From assembly GCF_005871205.1 (NCBI RefSeq), contig NZ_SWKM01000011.1, forward strand, positions 620,001-684,000: DNA of 64,000 bases. Direction: 5' to 3'. Position 1 is the first letter of the stretch. Each line of letters begins with the position of its first letter. The position numbers and the translations under genes are program-made. The DNA comes from Marinobacter alexandrii. Its GTDB lineage: Bacteria; Pseudomonadota; Gammaproteobacteria; Pseudomonadales; Oleiphilaceae. The notes under the pieces were generated by a model that did not search any database, was not told the DNA's origin, and worked only from the letters and a program-made list of their open reading frames with translations. This document shows, one piece after another, positions 47,641-57,600 of this stretch.

Positions 47641-48006
47641 TTAGGCGGACAGGCTGAGCCTGCGAACTTTTTCACAGACTTCCTCTACGGCGTCCGCACC
47701 GTAACTCTGCCCATAGTGTTTCTTGAAACCGAACTCATAGAGTCTTACGTGCTCATCGGGTTCGACTCCGATGTTCTTGAGGCAGGCCTGGGCGCAATGC
47801 AGCGGACAGCCATCAATAACGGTGATCGGGCGACCGGAGCTGGCGGTTTTGACCAGGGCGGGAACTTTGCCGCCGACACCTGAAATGCAGGACATTTCGA
47901 AGTCGCCAGCATGATCCAGCCTTATGGCCACGTTGTTAGCCAGCTGCGCCACATCAGAGCAGCCGGAGCATGAATAGATCAGCGGTCGTTGCTTTCTTGC
48001 GGTCAC
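47641..48006 (-). CDS. DGC-domain (putative zinc-binding) cysteine-rich protein
   Basis: 121 residues with six Cys: CSGC at 13 and 16, Cys40, and DGCPLHCAQAC at 67, 71 and 75. The Asp-Gly-Cys motif defines the DGC family, predicted to bind zinc or another metal. Members are often found next to denitrification and molybdenum genes, with no established role. GTG start at 48006 sits behind GGAGG. It follows dnr by 42 bases. Confidence 0.8.
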   Translation of the reverse strand: MTARKQRPLIYSCSGCSDVAQLANNVAIRLDHAGDFEMSCISGVGGKVPALVKTASSGRPITVIDGCPLHCAQACLKNIGVEPDEHVRLYEFGFKKHYGQSYGADAVEEVCEKVRRLSLSA

Positions 48007-48048
48007 GTGCCCTCCTTTTGCAAAAGACGGAAGCTTGAATATGGTCGG

Positions 48049-48798
48049 CTACTGGCTCATTTGAATCAGCCGCTGGGGATCTGATATGACCAGTCGACTT
48101 CGTTTAACCCTTACCAGACCGCTGGATTTCAGATCGGCCAGAATCCGGGAGAAGGTTTCTGGTTGCATTGCCAGTCTGGAGGCAACAAGACACTTGGGTA
48201 AGGGCAGTTCAATTTCGGTGCCCTTTTCTGTGCCATTGGGCAGCAAGTCGATCAGGTAGCGGACAAGCCGGTCACGGGCGTTCTGAACAGTCATGATCTC
48301 CAGATCGTGGAACCGAGAAACAGCCCGTTTGGCGTAATGACGAAGGGCGGCCTGCGCATATACCGGATTGCTCTCAAGCATGTCCTGGAACGCCTTGATC
48401 GGAATCATCAGTATTTGGCTGGATGTCAGGGCTTCGGCGTAACAGGCGTATCGGGGCGGATTGGCGTAGACCATCAGTTCGGCAAAGCAGTCGCCGGCAC
48501 CAATGCTGTCGAGTGTGCGCTCAAGGCCGGAGCAATCAAGCCGGTAAAGTCGCAGCTTGCCAGACACCATGAAATAGAAATGCCGGGCATCGGAGTCCTG
48601 GCGATAGACGAGCTCATGGCGATTCAGGTGGACCAGGCGAGCACGGGCCGCCAGGCTGTCAAAGTCATCATTCGTGAGTTGATCGAAAAGCGCGTGCTCG
48701 CGAAGTGCGTCGAGAGCTACCCGAGCATCATCAATGACCAGGGGCGACGCTTGCAGGGCGTTGTCAGCGGTAAAAGTGATCGCGGTCGACAAAGTCAT
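48049..48798 (-). CDS. dnr: Crp/Fnr-family regulator, Dnr-type
   Basis: 249 residues: an N-terminal cyclic-nucleotide-like sensor barrel (HFYFMVSGKLRLYRLDCSGLERTLDSIGAGDCFAELMVYANPP), a long dimer helix, and a helix-turn-helix with recognition helix MQPETFSRILADLKSSG. It lacks the N-terminal Cys cluster of Fnr/Anr, so it is not an iron-sulfur oxygen sensor. In Pseudomonas Dnr responds to nitric oxide through heme. The recognition residues ExxSR match regulators reading TTGAT-type boxes. Its first 35 bases overlap the end of moeA. Confidence 0.85.
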   Translation of the reverse strand: MTLSTAITFTADNALQASPLVIDDARVALDALREHALFDQLTNDDFDSLAARARLVHLNRHELVYRQDSDARHFYFMVSGKLRLYRLDCSGLERTLDSIGAGDCFAELMVYANPPRYACYAEALTSSQILMIPIKAFQDMLESNPVYAQAALRHYAKRAVSRFHDLEIMTVQNARDRLVRYLIDLLPNGTEKGTEIELPLPKCLVASRLAMQPETFSRILADLKSSGLVRVKRSRLVISDPQRLIQMSQ

Positions 48799-50032
48799 AG
48801 TGCGTTCCCTCAGTGACGGGTGTCTGTGGTGGAATTATCAGGTAGCCGTCTGATGCGCTGGCCACTGACAATACGCCGGAGCTTTGAGAGCCAGCCAGGA
48901 CGGCGCGCAGCCTCCCTGTGGTGTCGTCCAATCGAACGCGCACGTATTCCTCGCGATGTGTTGTCTTACTGCGGCTGAAGCCGGCGGGCAGGGACAGGGT
49001 ACGGCCCGGCAATGGCCGTGTGCCCATCAGTACCCGAATGAAATCAATGGCTAGTATTTCGAAGGTCACCAACGTAGCCATGGGGTTACCGGGCAATCCC
49101 AGGAATGGAGTTTCGCCAATCTGACCGAAAGCAAACGGTTTACCGGGTTTCATTGCAACGCCCCAAAACTCAAGCTGGCCAAGTTGTTCGACGGCAGGCC
49201 GGATGTGGTCTTCGTCGCCGACAGAGACGCCGCCGGTGGTGATGACCAGATCGTGGTCGCGAGCGGCGTTCTTCAGCGCATCCCGGGTGGCGCTGGCGTT
49301 ATCAGCGATGGTGTGTACGTCGGTGACGTCGCACCCAAGGCATTGCAGGGCGGCCCGCAGCGTGTAGCTGTTGCTGTTGTAGATCTGGCCCGGCTCTAAT
49401 CGCTGGCCGGGCATAACAAGTTCATCGCCGGTGGTCACAATTGCTACCCGCAATGGTTTGAATACGGGGATGTCGGCAATGCCCTGGCTGGCCAGTAAAC
49501 CGATTTCCGCGGCTTCCAGGCGTGTGCCTGCCGCCAATAAGGCCCTGCCGGCCTGCATATCTTCGCCGGCGCGACGAATGTTCTGACCTTTGACGGGCGA
49601 GGCCTGAATCTCAATGCGCGCAGGGTCGAGCACATTAACCTGTTCCTGGGGCACTACGGTGTCGACGCCCTCTGGAATGGGCGCGCCGGTAAAAATACGG
49701 ATGGCGGTTCCGGGCTGTAGTGGCGTGGGCGATTGGCCGGCTGGTACCCGTTGGCTCACAGTGATTTGTTGGTCACGGGCGAGCTCTGCCAGACACAGGC
49801 CATAGCCGTCCATGGCGCTGTTGTCGTGAGGTGGTACAGTGATAATCGCACGCAGTGTCTCAGCGAGGATGCGCCCTCGGGCGTTTTCCAGTGTGACTTG
49901 TTCCGTTGCAACCCGACACTGCGCCATAGCGGTAAGGGTGGCCTTGGCGGCAGCAACCGGTACCAAGGCTTTGGTCTGAACGCCTTGGTGCTGTTGTTGC
50001 TCTTGAACTCGATCGCACAGACATTCGGTCAT
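48764..50032 (-). CDS. moeA: Molybdopterin molybdenumtransferase
   Basis: 422 residues, complete MoeA: PPHDNSAMDGYGL near 70, FTGAPIPEGVDTVVPQEQ, TTGDELVMPGQ, TTGGVSVGDEDHI and LPGNPMATLVTFEI. It inserts molybdate into adenylylated molybdopterin. Its ATG shares one base with the moaB stop (TGATG), so the two are translationally coupled. Position behind the nar operon suggests supply of cofactor for NarG. Confidence 0.95.
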   Translation of the reverse strand: MTECLCDRVQEQQQHQGVQTKALVPVAAAKATLTAMAQCRVATEQVTLENARGRILAETLRAIITVPPHDNSAMDGYGLCLAELARDQQITVSQRVPAGQSPTPLQPGTAIRIFTGAPIPEGVDTVVPQEQVNVLDPARIEIQASPVKGQNIRRAGEDMQAGRALLAAGTRLEAAEIGLLASQGIADIPVFKPLRVAIVTTGDELVMPGQRLEPGQIYNSNSYTLRAALQCLGCDVTDVHTIADNASATRDALKNAARDHDLVITTGGVSVGDEDHIRPAVEQLGQLEFWGVAMKPGKPFAFGQIGETPFLGLPGNPMATLVTFEILAIDFIRVLMGTRPLPGRTLSLPAGFSRSKTTHREEYVRVRLDDTTGRLRAVLAGSQSSGVLSVASASDGYLIIPPQTPVTEGTHYDFVDRDHFYR

Positions 50033-50595
50033 CAGGCAACTCCAGACAACGACCGTGACGCACAGGGTGTGCGTGGCTTTTGGCTCAGTTGATCCACGAA
50101 ATTGCAGGGGCGGTGACGAACGTCGAGTTGGGGGGCAATAATTTCATCCCAGGCCAGCGCACAGGCTCTGGGTGCACCGGGCATAGCGCAGATCAGGGTG
50201 CGATTAGCCAGCCCGGCTACCGCCCGGGACTGAATGGTCGAAGTGCCAATGCTGGCCAGCGATAGATGGCGAAAGAGCTCGCCGTAGCCTTCAACGGTTT
50301 TATCGAACAATGGTGTCAGGGCTTCGGGCGTGCTGTCACGGCTGGAAAAACCGGTGCCGCCGGTCACCAGGATGACGGGTACCTGGTCACTGGCGATCCA
50401 CTGCGACACCACCGCTCGAATTGCGTAGATATCGTCTTTCACCAGCGCCCGCTCGCGTAGCTGGTGCCCGGCATCAACCAGTCGTTGTTGCAAGGTGTCC
50501 CCCGACTGGTCATTGTCCAGGGTGCGGGTATCCGACACGGTCAACACTGCAATGTCCAAAGGCTGAAAGTGCGCGTTCGCAGAGGCGTGTGACAT
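50032..50595 (-). CDS. moaB: Molybdenum cofactor biosynthesis protein MoaB
   Basis: 187 residues, MogA/MoaB fold. Visible motifs: IAVLTVSDTRTLDNDQSGD, ILVTGGTGFSSRDSTPEAL and CAMPGAPRAC, the molybdopterin-binding loops. It adenylylates molybdopterin before MoeA acts. The leader contains an inverted repeat whose 3' arm abuts the ribosome site. Confidence 0.94.
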   Translation of the reverse strand: MSHASANAHFQPLDIAVLTVSDTRTLDNDQSGDTLQQRLVDAGHQLRERALVKDDIYAIRAVVSQWIASDQVPVILVTGGTGFSSRDSTPEALTPLFDKTVEGYGELFRHLSLASIGTSTIQSRAVAGLANRTLICAMPGAPRACALAWDEIIAPQLDVRHRPCNFVDQLSQKPRTPCASRSLSGVA

Positions 50596-50607
50596 GTTTG
50601 AATCCTT

Positions 50608-50643
50608 CCGTAAAACAGATTGTTACTGATACAGATTTTACGG
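50608..50643 (-). promoter_or_regulatory. Inverted repeat in the moaB leader next to the ribosome site
   Basis: CCGTAAAA and TTTTACGG are perfect 8-base arms 20 bases apart. On the mRNA the 3' arm runs straight into GGAAGG, the moaB ribosome site, so folding could reduce translation. A TTGTTACTGATACA inside the loop has 7 of 10 matches to the Anr/Dnr box, but it is too near the ATG for a class II promoter. Confidence 0.4.
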
Positions 50644-50644
50644 G

Positions 50645-50671
50645 CTGGGGGAGCGCTGATCGCTCCCCCAG
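50645..50671 (-). terminator. Strong hairpin between ppiC and moaB
   Basis: A perfect 11-bp stem, CTGGGGGAGCG with its complement and a 5-base loop. There is no T run. It probably ends or thins the nar operon transcript before moaB. Confidence 0.55.
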
Positions 50672-50715
50672 AGGGGGTAGAACGGTGGTTGTAAAGGGGT
50701 AGTTCGGGCCGGTCG

Positions 50716-51522
50716 CTATTGCATCAATGGGGACTCGGGCAAGTCCAGATCGACGCCTTCGACGCCGTAGTTGATGGCCAGTACCTGCAGATACTGACGA
50801 ACAGCCCTCCGAGTGACACTTTCACTCAGTAGCTGCCGGATTTGGGGTTTTACATGCTCGTAGGGCAATTGCTCACCCTCGATACGCTGGTCAACCCGCA
50901 CGATGTGGTAGCCGTAGCGGCTTTCAATCAGCTCCGGATGGAAGCCCTCTTTTAAGCTCAGAACCGGACGCTCGAACTCCTCAACCGTCTGGCCTCGGGA
51001 GATCTGGCCGAGGCTGCCATTCTGATGTCGTGATTCGCAGGCGGAATAGTCTCTGGCCAGATCATTGAAAGCCGTGCGTCCGGTCAGCAGGAAGCCAATC
51101 AGCTGTTTGCCAACATCCTCCTGACGCATACGCTCGTCCAGGTCGTCGGGCGCTGCGGCCAAAAGAATGTGGCTCACCGCCATCAGCGTGGGGCTGCTGA
51201 AACGCTCCCGGTTGCCGTCGAAGAAACGTTTGCAATCGTCTTCGGTGGGGGCTGGCACATCGAGCTCCAGTTCCAGAACCTTTGCAATCCGTTCCTCCTC
51301 GCCCATGGATCTGGGCAGTTGCAGATGGTCCGCCTGCTGCATGAGCAGTTCCCGCAGCACCAGACTCTTGGCGGCTTCGTGCCAGGCCTCCGCTACTTCC
51401 TCGGCCGGGTGGTGCTGAAGTTCGCGGGCAATGTCCTCTTCTGAAATCAGGGTGTTGCCGACGTAAACCGGGGGAAACTGATTTCTCGGTTTCTCTGCGT
51501 CACCGGTCGGGATCAGTTGCAT
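50716..51522 (-). CDS. PpiC-type peptidyl-prolyl isomerase of the nar operon
   Basis: 268 residues. An N-terminal helical chaperone-like region (to about 115) is followed by a parvulin domain with AVSHILLAA, FNDLARDYSACESRHQNGSLGQISRG and RYGYHIVRVDQRIEGEQLPYEHV. No signal peptide is seen, so it acts in the cytoplasm. A similar gene follows narI in Pseudomonas, which suggests help in folding or assembling the reductase. Ribosome site GGAGG six bases before ATG. Confidence 0.88.
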   Translation of the reverse strand: MQLIPTGDAEKPRNQFPPVYVGNTLISEEDIARELQHHPAEEVAEAWHEAAKSLVLRELLMQQADHLQLPRSMGEEERIAKVLELELDVPAPTEDDCKRFFDGNRERFSSPTLMAVSHILLAAAPDDLDERMRQEDVGKQLIGFLLTGRTAFNDLARDYSACESRHQNGSLGQISRGQTVEEFERPVLSLKEGFHPELIESRYGYHIVRVDQRIEGEQLPYEHVKPQIRQLLSESVTRRAVRQYLQVLAINYGVEGVDLDLPESPLMQ

Positions 51523-51587
51523 GGTGTTACCTCCGTATCAATCAGGCTGCTGGTCGGGCTGAGTGCAATACAGCCCGATCTCAGAGG

Positions 51588-52265
51588 TCAGGCGCGCTTG
51601 CGCACCACCTGGTATTTGCGTCCGAAGTACTCCACCGGCACGCTCAGCATGTGCACCAGGCGGGTAAACGGGAAGAGTGCAAAGATCGTCAGGCCCAGGA
51701 AGATATGAGTCTTGTAGATCCAGTGTACGTCGGCGATATAGTCGGCAACTCCGCCTTGCAGTGTGAAGATACCCTGTGCCCAGGCGGAGAATTTCAACAT
51801 GGTGCTGCCATCCAGGTGGCCCAGGGTTGGCAGTATGGTGGCCATGCCCAGCCCCAGTTGAGCCACCAGAATCAGGATCACCAGATTGTCCGCAACGGTG
51901 CTGCTGGCTTTTACTCGTGGGTCGGTCAGGCGTCTCCAGGCCAGCATGATGCCACCAATCAGTGCCATCGCACCGGCAATACCACCCACCACAATCGCCA
52001 TCACCTGTTTCTGGCCTGGAGTGATTAGCCATTCATAGGCCCAGTGCGGGGTCAGCAGACCCACCAGGTGACCAAAGAAGATCACCAGCACGCCGACGTG
52101 GAATAGCACGCTGGCCATCACCATGTTTTTCTTGCGAAGCATCTGGCTGGAGTGAGCCTTCCAGGTGAATTGGCCATGGTCATAGCGGGCCCATGTGCCA
52201 AGTACCAGGATGGCCAGTGCGATGTAGGGATAAACCCCGAATAAAAGCGTATTGAGATAAGCCAT
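51588..52265 (-). CDS. narI: Respiratory nitrate reductase gamma subunit (cytochrome b)
   Basis: 225 residues, five membrane spans, with heme-ligand His residues (VLFHVGVLVIFFGHLVG, and IADVHWIYKTHIFLG near the end). It oxidises quinol on the periplasmic face and feeds electrons to NarH. ATG 52265 is chosen because GGAGG lies eight bases upstream; earlier in-frame ATGs are too close to that site. Tail FGRKYQVVRKRA is typical. Confidence 0.95.
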   Translation of the reverse strand: MAYLNTLLFGVYPYIALAILVLGTWARYDHGQFTWKAHSSQMLRKKNMVMASVLFHVGVLVIFFGHLVGLLTPHWAYEWLITPGQKQVMAIVVGGIAGAMALIGGIMLAWRRLTDPRVKASSTVADNLVILILVAQLGLGMATILPTLGHLDGSTMLKFSAWAQGIFTLQGGVADYIADVHWIYKTHIFLGLTIFALFPFTRLVHMLSVPVEYFGRKYQVVRKRA

Positions 52266-52285
52266 TGTCATGTCCTCCAACGCCC

Positions 52286-53026
52286 TCAGGCGTTCCCTGA
52301 CGGACGTGGGGTCGCGTCCGTCATCAGTTGATCGCTCAGGTGAATGGTCTGGGTCTGTTCCAGCTCACGGCGGCGCTGGCCGACAACACCACCGGTATTG
52401 CAGGAACTGCCCTGGTCATCCACGAATTTCACCATTTCCTCTTCCCAGACCTTGTCGAGTGCGTCGGGCGTGTCGTCGCGCTCCTCAGAGGCAACCAGTT
52501 TTGCCAGTGCCTGACGGTCTGACTGGCGTCCCGAAAGCACCAGCAGCGAATCCATGACCACGTGGTAGAGGCTGTCGCGCTGATACAGTCGTTCGGCCAG
52601 CAGTCCGAGGATGTGGTGAATGTCTTCCAGCCAGTTTCGGATCTCGTCCCAGGGCCGGGTTGAGAGGTATTCCAGGAACAGCGGCAGATAATCCGGAAGC
52701 TCGCGGGCGTCGATCTCCAATCCGTTCCGGCGGTATTCTTCCATCAGATCCACCATGGCCTGACCGCGGTCCCGTGATTCGCCGTGCACATGCTCGAACA
52801 GCAGCAGGGAAGTGGCTCGACCCTTATCGAAGGTGCCCACATAACTTTCCTGTAAATCCAGGAGGTCGCCTTCACAGAGCAGGTCCAGACAGCGCAGGAC
52901 CTGCTCCTTTTTCTGTCGTGGCAGCCGGCTGTCTTCGAGGACGGCGGCATTCAGAGCGTCTTTGGAGGCCTGAAGTTCTTCGGTTGGGTATTCCAGAACC
53001 CGAGCCATTACTTTCAGAAGTTGCAT
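52286..53026 (-). CDS. narJ: Nitrate reductase assembly chaperone
   Basis: 246 residues, all-helical TorD/NarJ family (MARVLEYPTEELQ, LQESYVGTFDKGRATSLLLFEHVHGESRDRG, LPDYLPLFLEYLSTRP). It holds NarG until the molybdenum cofactor and iron-sulfur cluster are in place and is not part of the final enzyme. The Gln- and Thr-rich C-terminal tail is variable in the family. It starts ten bases after narH, with a GAGGAGG site. Confidence 0.95.
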   Translation of the reverse strand: MQLLKVMARVLEYPTEELQASKDALNAAVLEDSRLPRQKKEQVLRCLDLLCEGDLLDLQESYVGTFDKGRATSLLLFEHVHGESRDRGQAMVDLMEEYRRNGLEIDARELPDYLPLFLEYLSTRPWDEIRNWLEDIHHILGLLAERLYQRDSLYHVVMDSLLVLSGRQSDRQALAKLVASEERDDTPDALDKVWEEEMVKFVDDQGSSCNTGGVVGQRRRELEQTQTIHLSDQLMTDATPRPSGNA

Positions 53027-53036
53027 GCTGACCTCC

Positions 53037-54614
53037 TCATTCCTGCAGTTGCTTCGGGTCCACCTGCTTCACGGTGGCCAGTTTGCTCACCATGCTGGTG
53101 GTTTGTTTCTTGCCGCCGAAGAGGCTGAAGTCGCTGTCGCCGCCGTTGCAGCCATCGCCAAAGCTGAAGCCGCATCCGCCGCGCTCGCCATAGGCAGTGG
53201 CATCCGGGAAGGATTCCTTCGCCAGTTCACGGTGGCTGGTGGGAATCACGAAACGGTCCTCGTAATTCGCGATGGCCAGGTAGCGGTACATTTCGTCCGC
53301 CTGGGCTTTGGACAGACCGGCTTCTTCCAGTGCTCGCAGGTCCTCCTTGCCTTCCACGGTTTCTGCGCGCTTGTAGAGGCGCATGGCCATGATCCGCTTG
53401 AGGGCTCGAACAATCGGCTTTTCGTCTCCGGCGGTTAGCAGGTTGGCCAGGTATTTCACCGGAATCCGCAGGCTTTCGATCTTCGGCAGTACGCCGTCGA
53501 ACTCAACCTTACCGGCTTCCGCTGCGGACTGGATCGGGCTCAGCGGCGGCACGTACCAGACCATCGGCAGAGTGCGGTATTCCGGATGCAGCGGCAGGGC
53601 CAGTTTCCAGTCGACCGCCATCTTGTAGACCGGGCTCTGCTGGGCGGCTTCAATCACGTTCGTCGGGATGCCGTCTTTCTTCGCCTGCTCAATGATTTTC
53701 GGGTCGAACGGGTCGAGAAAAATTTCCAGCTGCTTTTCGTAGAGCTCATTCTCACCCGGAGCGCTGGCCACTTCCTCAATGCGGTCTGCGTCGTAAAGCA
53801 GCACGCCCAGGTAGCGGATGCGGCCAACGCAGGTTTCGGAGCAGACGGTGGGCAGTCCGGCTTCGATCCTCGGGTAGCAGAAGATGCACTTCTCGGATTT
53901 GCCGGTTTTCCAGTTGAAGTAGATTTTCTTGTACGGGCAGCCTGATACGCACATGCGCCAGCCGCGGCACTTGTCCTGATCTATCAGCACGATGCCGTCT
54001 TCTTCCCGCTTGTAGATGGCGCCGCTTGGGCAGCTGGCCACACACGCGGGATTTAGACAGTGCTCGCACAGGCGTGGCAGGTACATCATGAAGGTGTTTT
54101 CGAACTGGCCGTAGATGTCGGCCTGAACCTGGTCGAAGTTCTTGTCCTTGCGGCGCTTGGCAAACTCGGTGCCCAGAATTTCTTCCCAGTTCGGACCCCA
54201 TTCGATCTTTTGCATCCGCTGGCCGGAAATCAGCGAACGCGGCCGGGCGACTGGTTGATGTTTGCTGTCGCCGGCGGTGTGCAAATGCTGGTAATCGAAG
54301 TCGAACGGCTCGTAGTAATCGTCGATTTCGGGCAGGTCCGGATTGGCAAAAATGTTTGCCAATACCCGGAAACGACCTCCGATTTTCGGACGTATTTTGC
54401 CGGAGCTGTCGCGCATCCAGCCGCCCTTCCATTTGTCCTGGTTTTCCCACTCTTTCGGATAGCCGATACCCGGCTTGGTTTCGACGTTGTTAAACCAGGC
54501 GTACTCCATGCCTTCACGGCTGGTCCATACGTTTTTGCAGGTGACGGAACAGGTATGGCAACCGATGCACTTGTCCAGGTTCAGTACCATGCCGACTTGG
54601 GAACGGATTTTCAT
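53037..54614 (-). CDS. narH: Respiratory nitrate reductase beta subunit
   Basis: 525 residues with four Cys groups: CIGCHTCSVTCK at about 18-29, CEHCLNPACVASCPSG, CRGWRMCVSGCPYK (the Trp replaces one Cys, giving the [3Fe-4S] cluster), and CIFCYPRIE with CSETC. Together they hold three [4Fe-4S] and one [3Fe-4S]. It relays electrons from NarI to NarG in the cytoplasm. Its ATG overlaps the narG stop by four bases. Confidence 0.96.
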   Translation of the reverse strand: MKIRSQVGMVLNLDKCIGCHTCSVTCKNVWTSREGMEYAWFNNVETKPGIGYPKEWENQDKWKGGWMRDSSGKIRPKIGGRFRVLANIFANPDLPEIDDYYEPFDFDYQHLHTAGDSKHQPVARPRSLISGQRMQKIEWGPNWEEILGTEFAKRRKDKNFDQVQADIYGQFENTFMMYLPRLCEHCLNPACVASCPSGAIYKREEDGIVLIDQDKCRGWRMCVSGCPYKKIYFNWKTGKSEKCIFCYPRIEAGLPTVCSETCVGRIRYLGVLLYDADRIEEVASAPGENELYEKQLEIFLDPFDPKIIEQAKKDGIPTNVIEAAQQSPVYKMAVDWKLALPLHPEYRTLPMVWYVPPLSPIQSAAEAGKVEFDGVLPKIESLRIPVKYLANLLTAGDEKPIVRALKRIMAMRLYKRAETVEGKEDLRALEEAGLSKAQADEMYRYLAIANYEDRFVIPTSHRELAKESFPDATAYGERGGCGFSFGDGCNGGDSDFSLFGGKKQTTSMVSKLATVKQVDPKQLQE

Positions 54615-57600
54615 TTTACAGCCTCCTGAACAGTGTCATTGCCTTCGCCGTCGAGCCAGTCAACGTTGTGCATCTTGCGCACCACGACAAACTCGTCTCG
54701 GTTTGAACCCACGGTTCCGTAGTAATTGAATCCGTAAGAGTACTGGGCGTAGCCACCGATCATGTGGGTCGGTTTCGGGCACACCCGGGTGACAGAGTTG
54801 TGAATGCCGCCACGGGTGCCGGTAATCTCGGAACCCGGAATGTTCACGATTCGCTCTTGGGCGTGGTACATCATCACCATGCCGGGCATCACTCGCTGGC
54901 TGACCACCGCCCGGGCCGCGATGGCGCCATTGGCGTTGAACAGTTCGATCCAGTCGTTGTCTTCAATACTCAGCTCTTTTGCATCGTCCTCACTCAACCA
55001 GACAATGGGCCCGCCACGGGACAGGGTCAGCATCAGCAGGTTGTCGCTGTATGTGCTGTGGATACCCCATTTCTGGTGTGGCGTTATCCAGTTCAGCGCC
55101 TTCTCTGGGTTACCGTTGCTGCGCTGGTTCAGCATGCTGCCAACAGCCTTGGTATTGATCGGCGGGCGGTAGACCAACAGGCTTTCACCGAAGGCGCGCA
55201 TCCACTGATGATCCTGATAGAACTGCTGGCGACCGGTCAGCGTGCGCCAGGGGATTAGCTCGTGGACGTTGGTATAACCGGCGTTGTAGGACACATGCTC
55301 ATCTTCCAGGCCAGACCAGGTCGGGCTGGAAATGATCTTGCGCGGCTGTGCCACGACGTCGCGGAAGCGGATTTTTTCCTCTTCTTTGTTCTTTGCCAGA
55401 TGGGTGTGGTCCAGTCCGGTCATCTCGGACAGCGCCGCCCAGGCTTTGACTGCTACCTGGCCGTTGGTTTCTGGAGCCAGAGTCAGAATCACCTCAGCGG
55501 CATCGATGGCGCTTTCAATCTTCGGACGGCCGGCATTGGCACCTTCGATATGGGTGTAGTTCAGCTCCTTGAGGAAATTCACTTCCTTTTCGCTGTTCCA
55601 ACTGATGCCCTTGCCGCCATTACCCAGCTTGTCGAGCAAAGGGCCCAGTGATGTAAAGCGGGCGTAGGTGTTGGGGTAGTCGCGCTCAACGGTGATGAAG
55701 TTGGGGGCGGTCTTACCCGGAATCAGGTCGCACTCACCTTTTTTCCAGTCCTTGACGTCGAACGGCTGGCCCAGCTCGGCGGGAGCGTCGTGCAGCAGTG
55801 GCAGAGTGACTACGTCCTTTTCGACACCCAGATGCCCTTCGGCAGCTTTCGAGAAGGACTTGGCGATGCCTTTGTAGATCTCCCAGTCACTGCGCGCTTC
55901 CCAGGCCGGATCGGTGGCCGCGGTCAACGGGTGAATGAAAGGATGCATGTCCGAGGTGTTAAGGTCGTTTTTCTCGTACCAAGTCGCCGTCGGCAGAACA
56001 ATGTCGGAATACAGGCAGGTGGTGGACATGCGGAAGTCCAGAGTCACCAACAGGTCCAGCTTGCCTTCCGGCGCCTCGTCATGCCATTTCACCTCCTCGG
56101 GTTTGGCACCGCCTTCGTGTCCCAGGTCTTTGCCCTGCAAACCGCTCTTGGTACCTAGCAGATACTTCAGCATGTACTCGTGGCCCTTGCCGGAGGAACC
56201 GAGCAGGTTCGAGCGCCAGATAAACAGGTTGCGCGGGCGGTTCTGGGGCGCTTCCGGGTCTTCACTGGCAAAGGCCAGGGAACCGTCTTTCATGGATTGC
56301 GCAACGTAGTCCGCCACGTCCATGCCGGCTTTCTCGGCTTCGGCGGCAATACCCAGGGGGTTGCGGTTCAGCTGCGGGGCGGATGGTAGCCAGCCCATGC
56401 GCTCGGCACGCACGTTGTAATCAATCAGGCTGCCACCGAACTTGGATTTGTCAGCCAGCGGCGACAGGATTTCGTCCACGCCCAGCTTCTCGTAACGCCA
56501 CTGGCCGGAGTGGGCGTAGAAGAACGAAGTGGAGTTCATGTGCCGTGGCGGACGCTGCCAGTCCAGACCAAAGGCCAACGGCTGCCAGCCGGTTTGCGGG
56601 CGCAGTTTTTCCTGGCCAACGTAGTGGGCCCAACCACCTCCGCTCTGGCCGATACAACCGCACAGGATGAGCATGTTGATCAGGCCACGGTAGTTCATGT
56701 CCATGTGGTACCAGTGGTTCATGCCGGCACCAACGATGACCATGGAACGACCCTTGGTCTTGTCGGCATTGTCGGCGAACTCACGGGCGATACGGATGAC
56801 TTTCTCGGCCGGGACGCCGGTGATCTTTTCCTGCCAGGCTGGGGTGTACGGCTTCACTTCGTCGTAGGAGGTAGCACCATCATCGTCGCCCAGACCACGA
56901 CTGATGCCGTAGTTGGCGATCATCAGATCATAGACGGTGACCACGCGGCCTTCGCTGCCGTCAGCTAGCTGGACTTTGCGGCTGCCAAGCTTATGGGTCA
57001 GGGTGTCGGAGATTTCCACGCTCTTGAAATGATCATGCTCGATACCGCCGAAGTAAGGGAAGGCCACATCCACGATGTCGTCGTGCTTTTCAACCATGGA
57101 CAGCTGCAGATTCACCTCGGCGCTCTTTGCGGTCTGCTTCAGGTTCCACTTACCCTTCTCACCCCAGCGGTAACCGATGGAGCCATTCGGTGCGGTCAGT
57201 TCGCCTGAGGCTTCATCAATGGCAATGGTTTTCCATTCGGGGTTGTTTTCTTCACCCAGGCCGTCAACCAGATCGCTGGCACGCAGGAAGCGCCCCGGCA
57301 CGAAACGGCCGTCGTCCTTCTGTTCCAACATGACCAGATACGGCATGTCGGTGTACCGACGCACATAGTCGGTGAAGTATTCGCTGGGCTTGTCGACGTG
57401 GAACTCTTTCAGGATCACGTGGCCCATGGCCATGCCCAGTGCCGCATCGGTGCCCTGCTTCGGGTTCATCCATTCATCGGACAGCTTGGAGACTTCGGCG
57501 TAGTCCGGCGTGATGGCGACGGTCTTGGTACCCTTGTAGCGCACCTCGGTGAAGAAGTGGGCGTCCGGTGTCCGGGTCTGTGGCACGTTGGAGCCCCAGG

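Noticed and set aside
50620..50633. Anr/Dnr box upstream of moaB (TTGTTACTGATACA)
   Set aside because: Seven of ten matches, but its centre is only about 31 bases before the ATG, so a class II start site would fall inside the gene.
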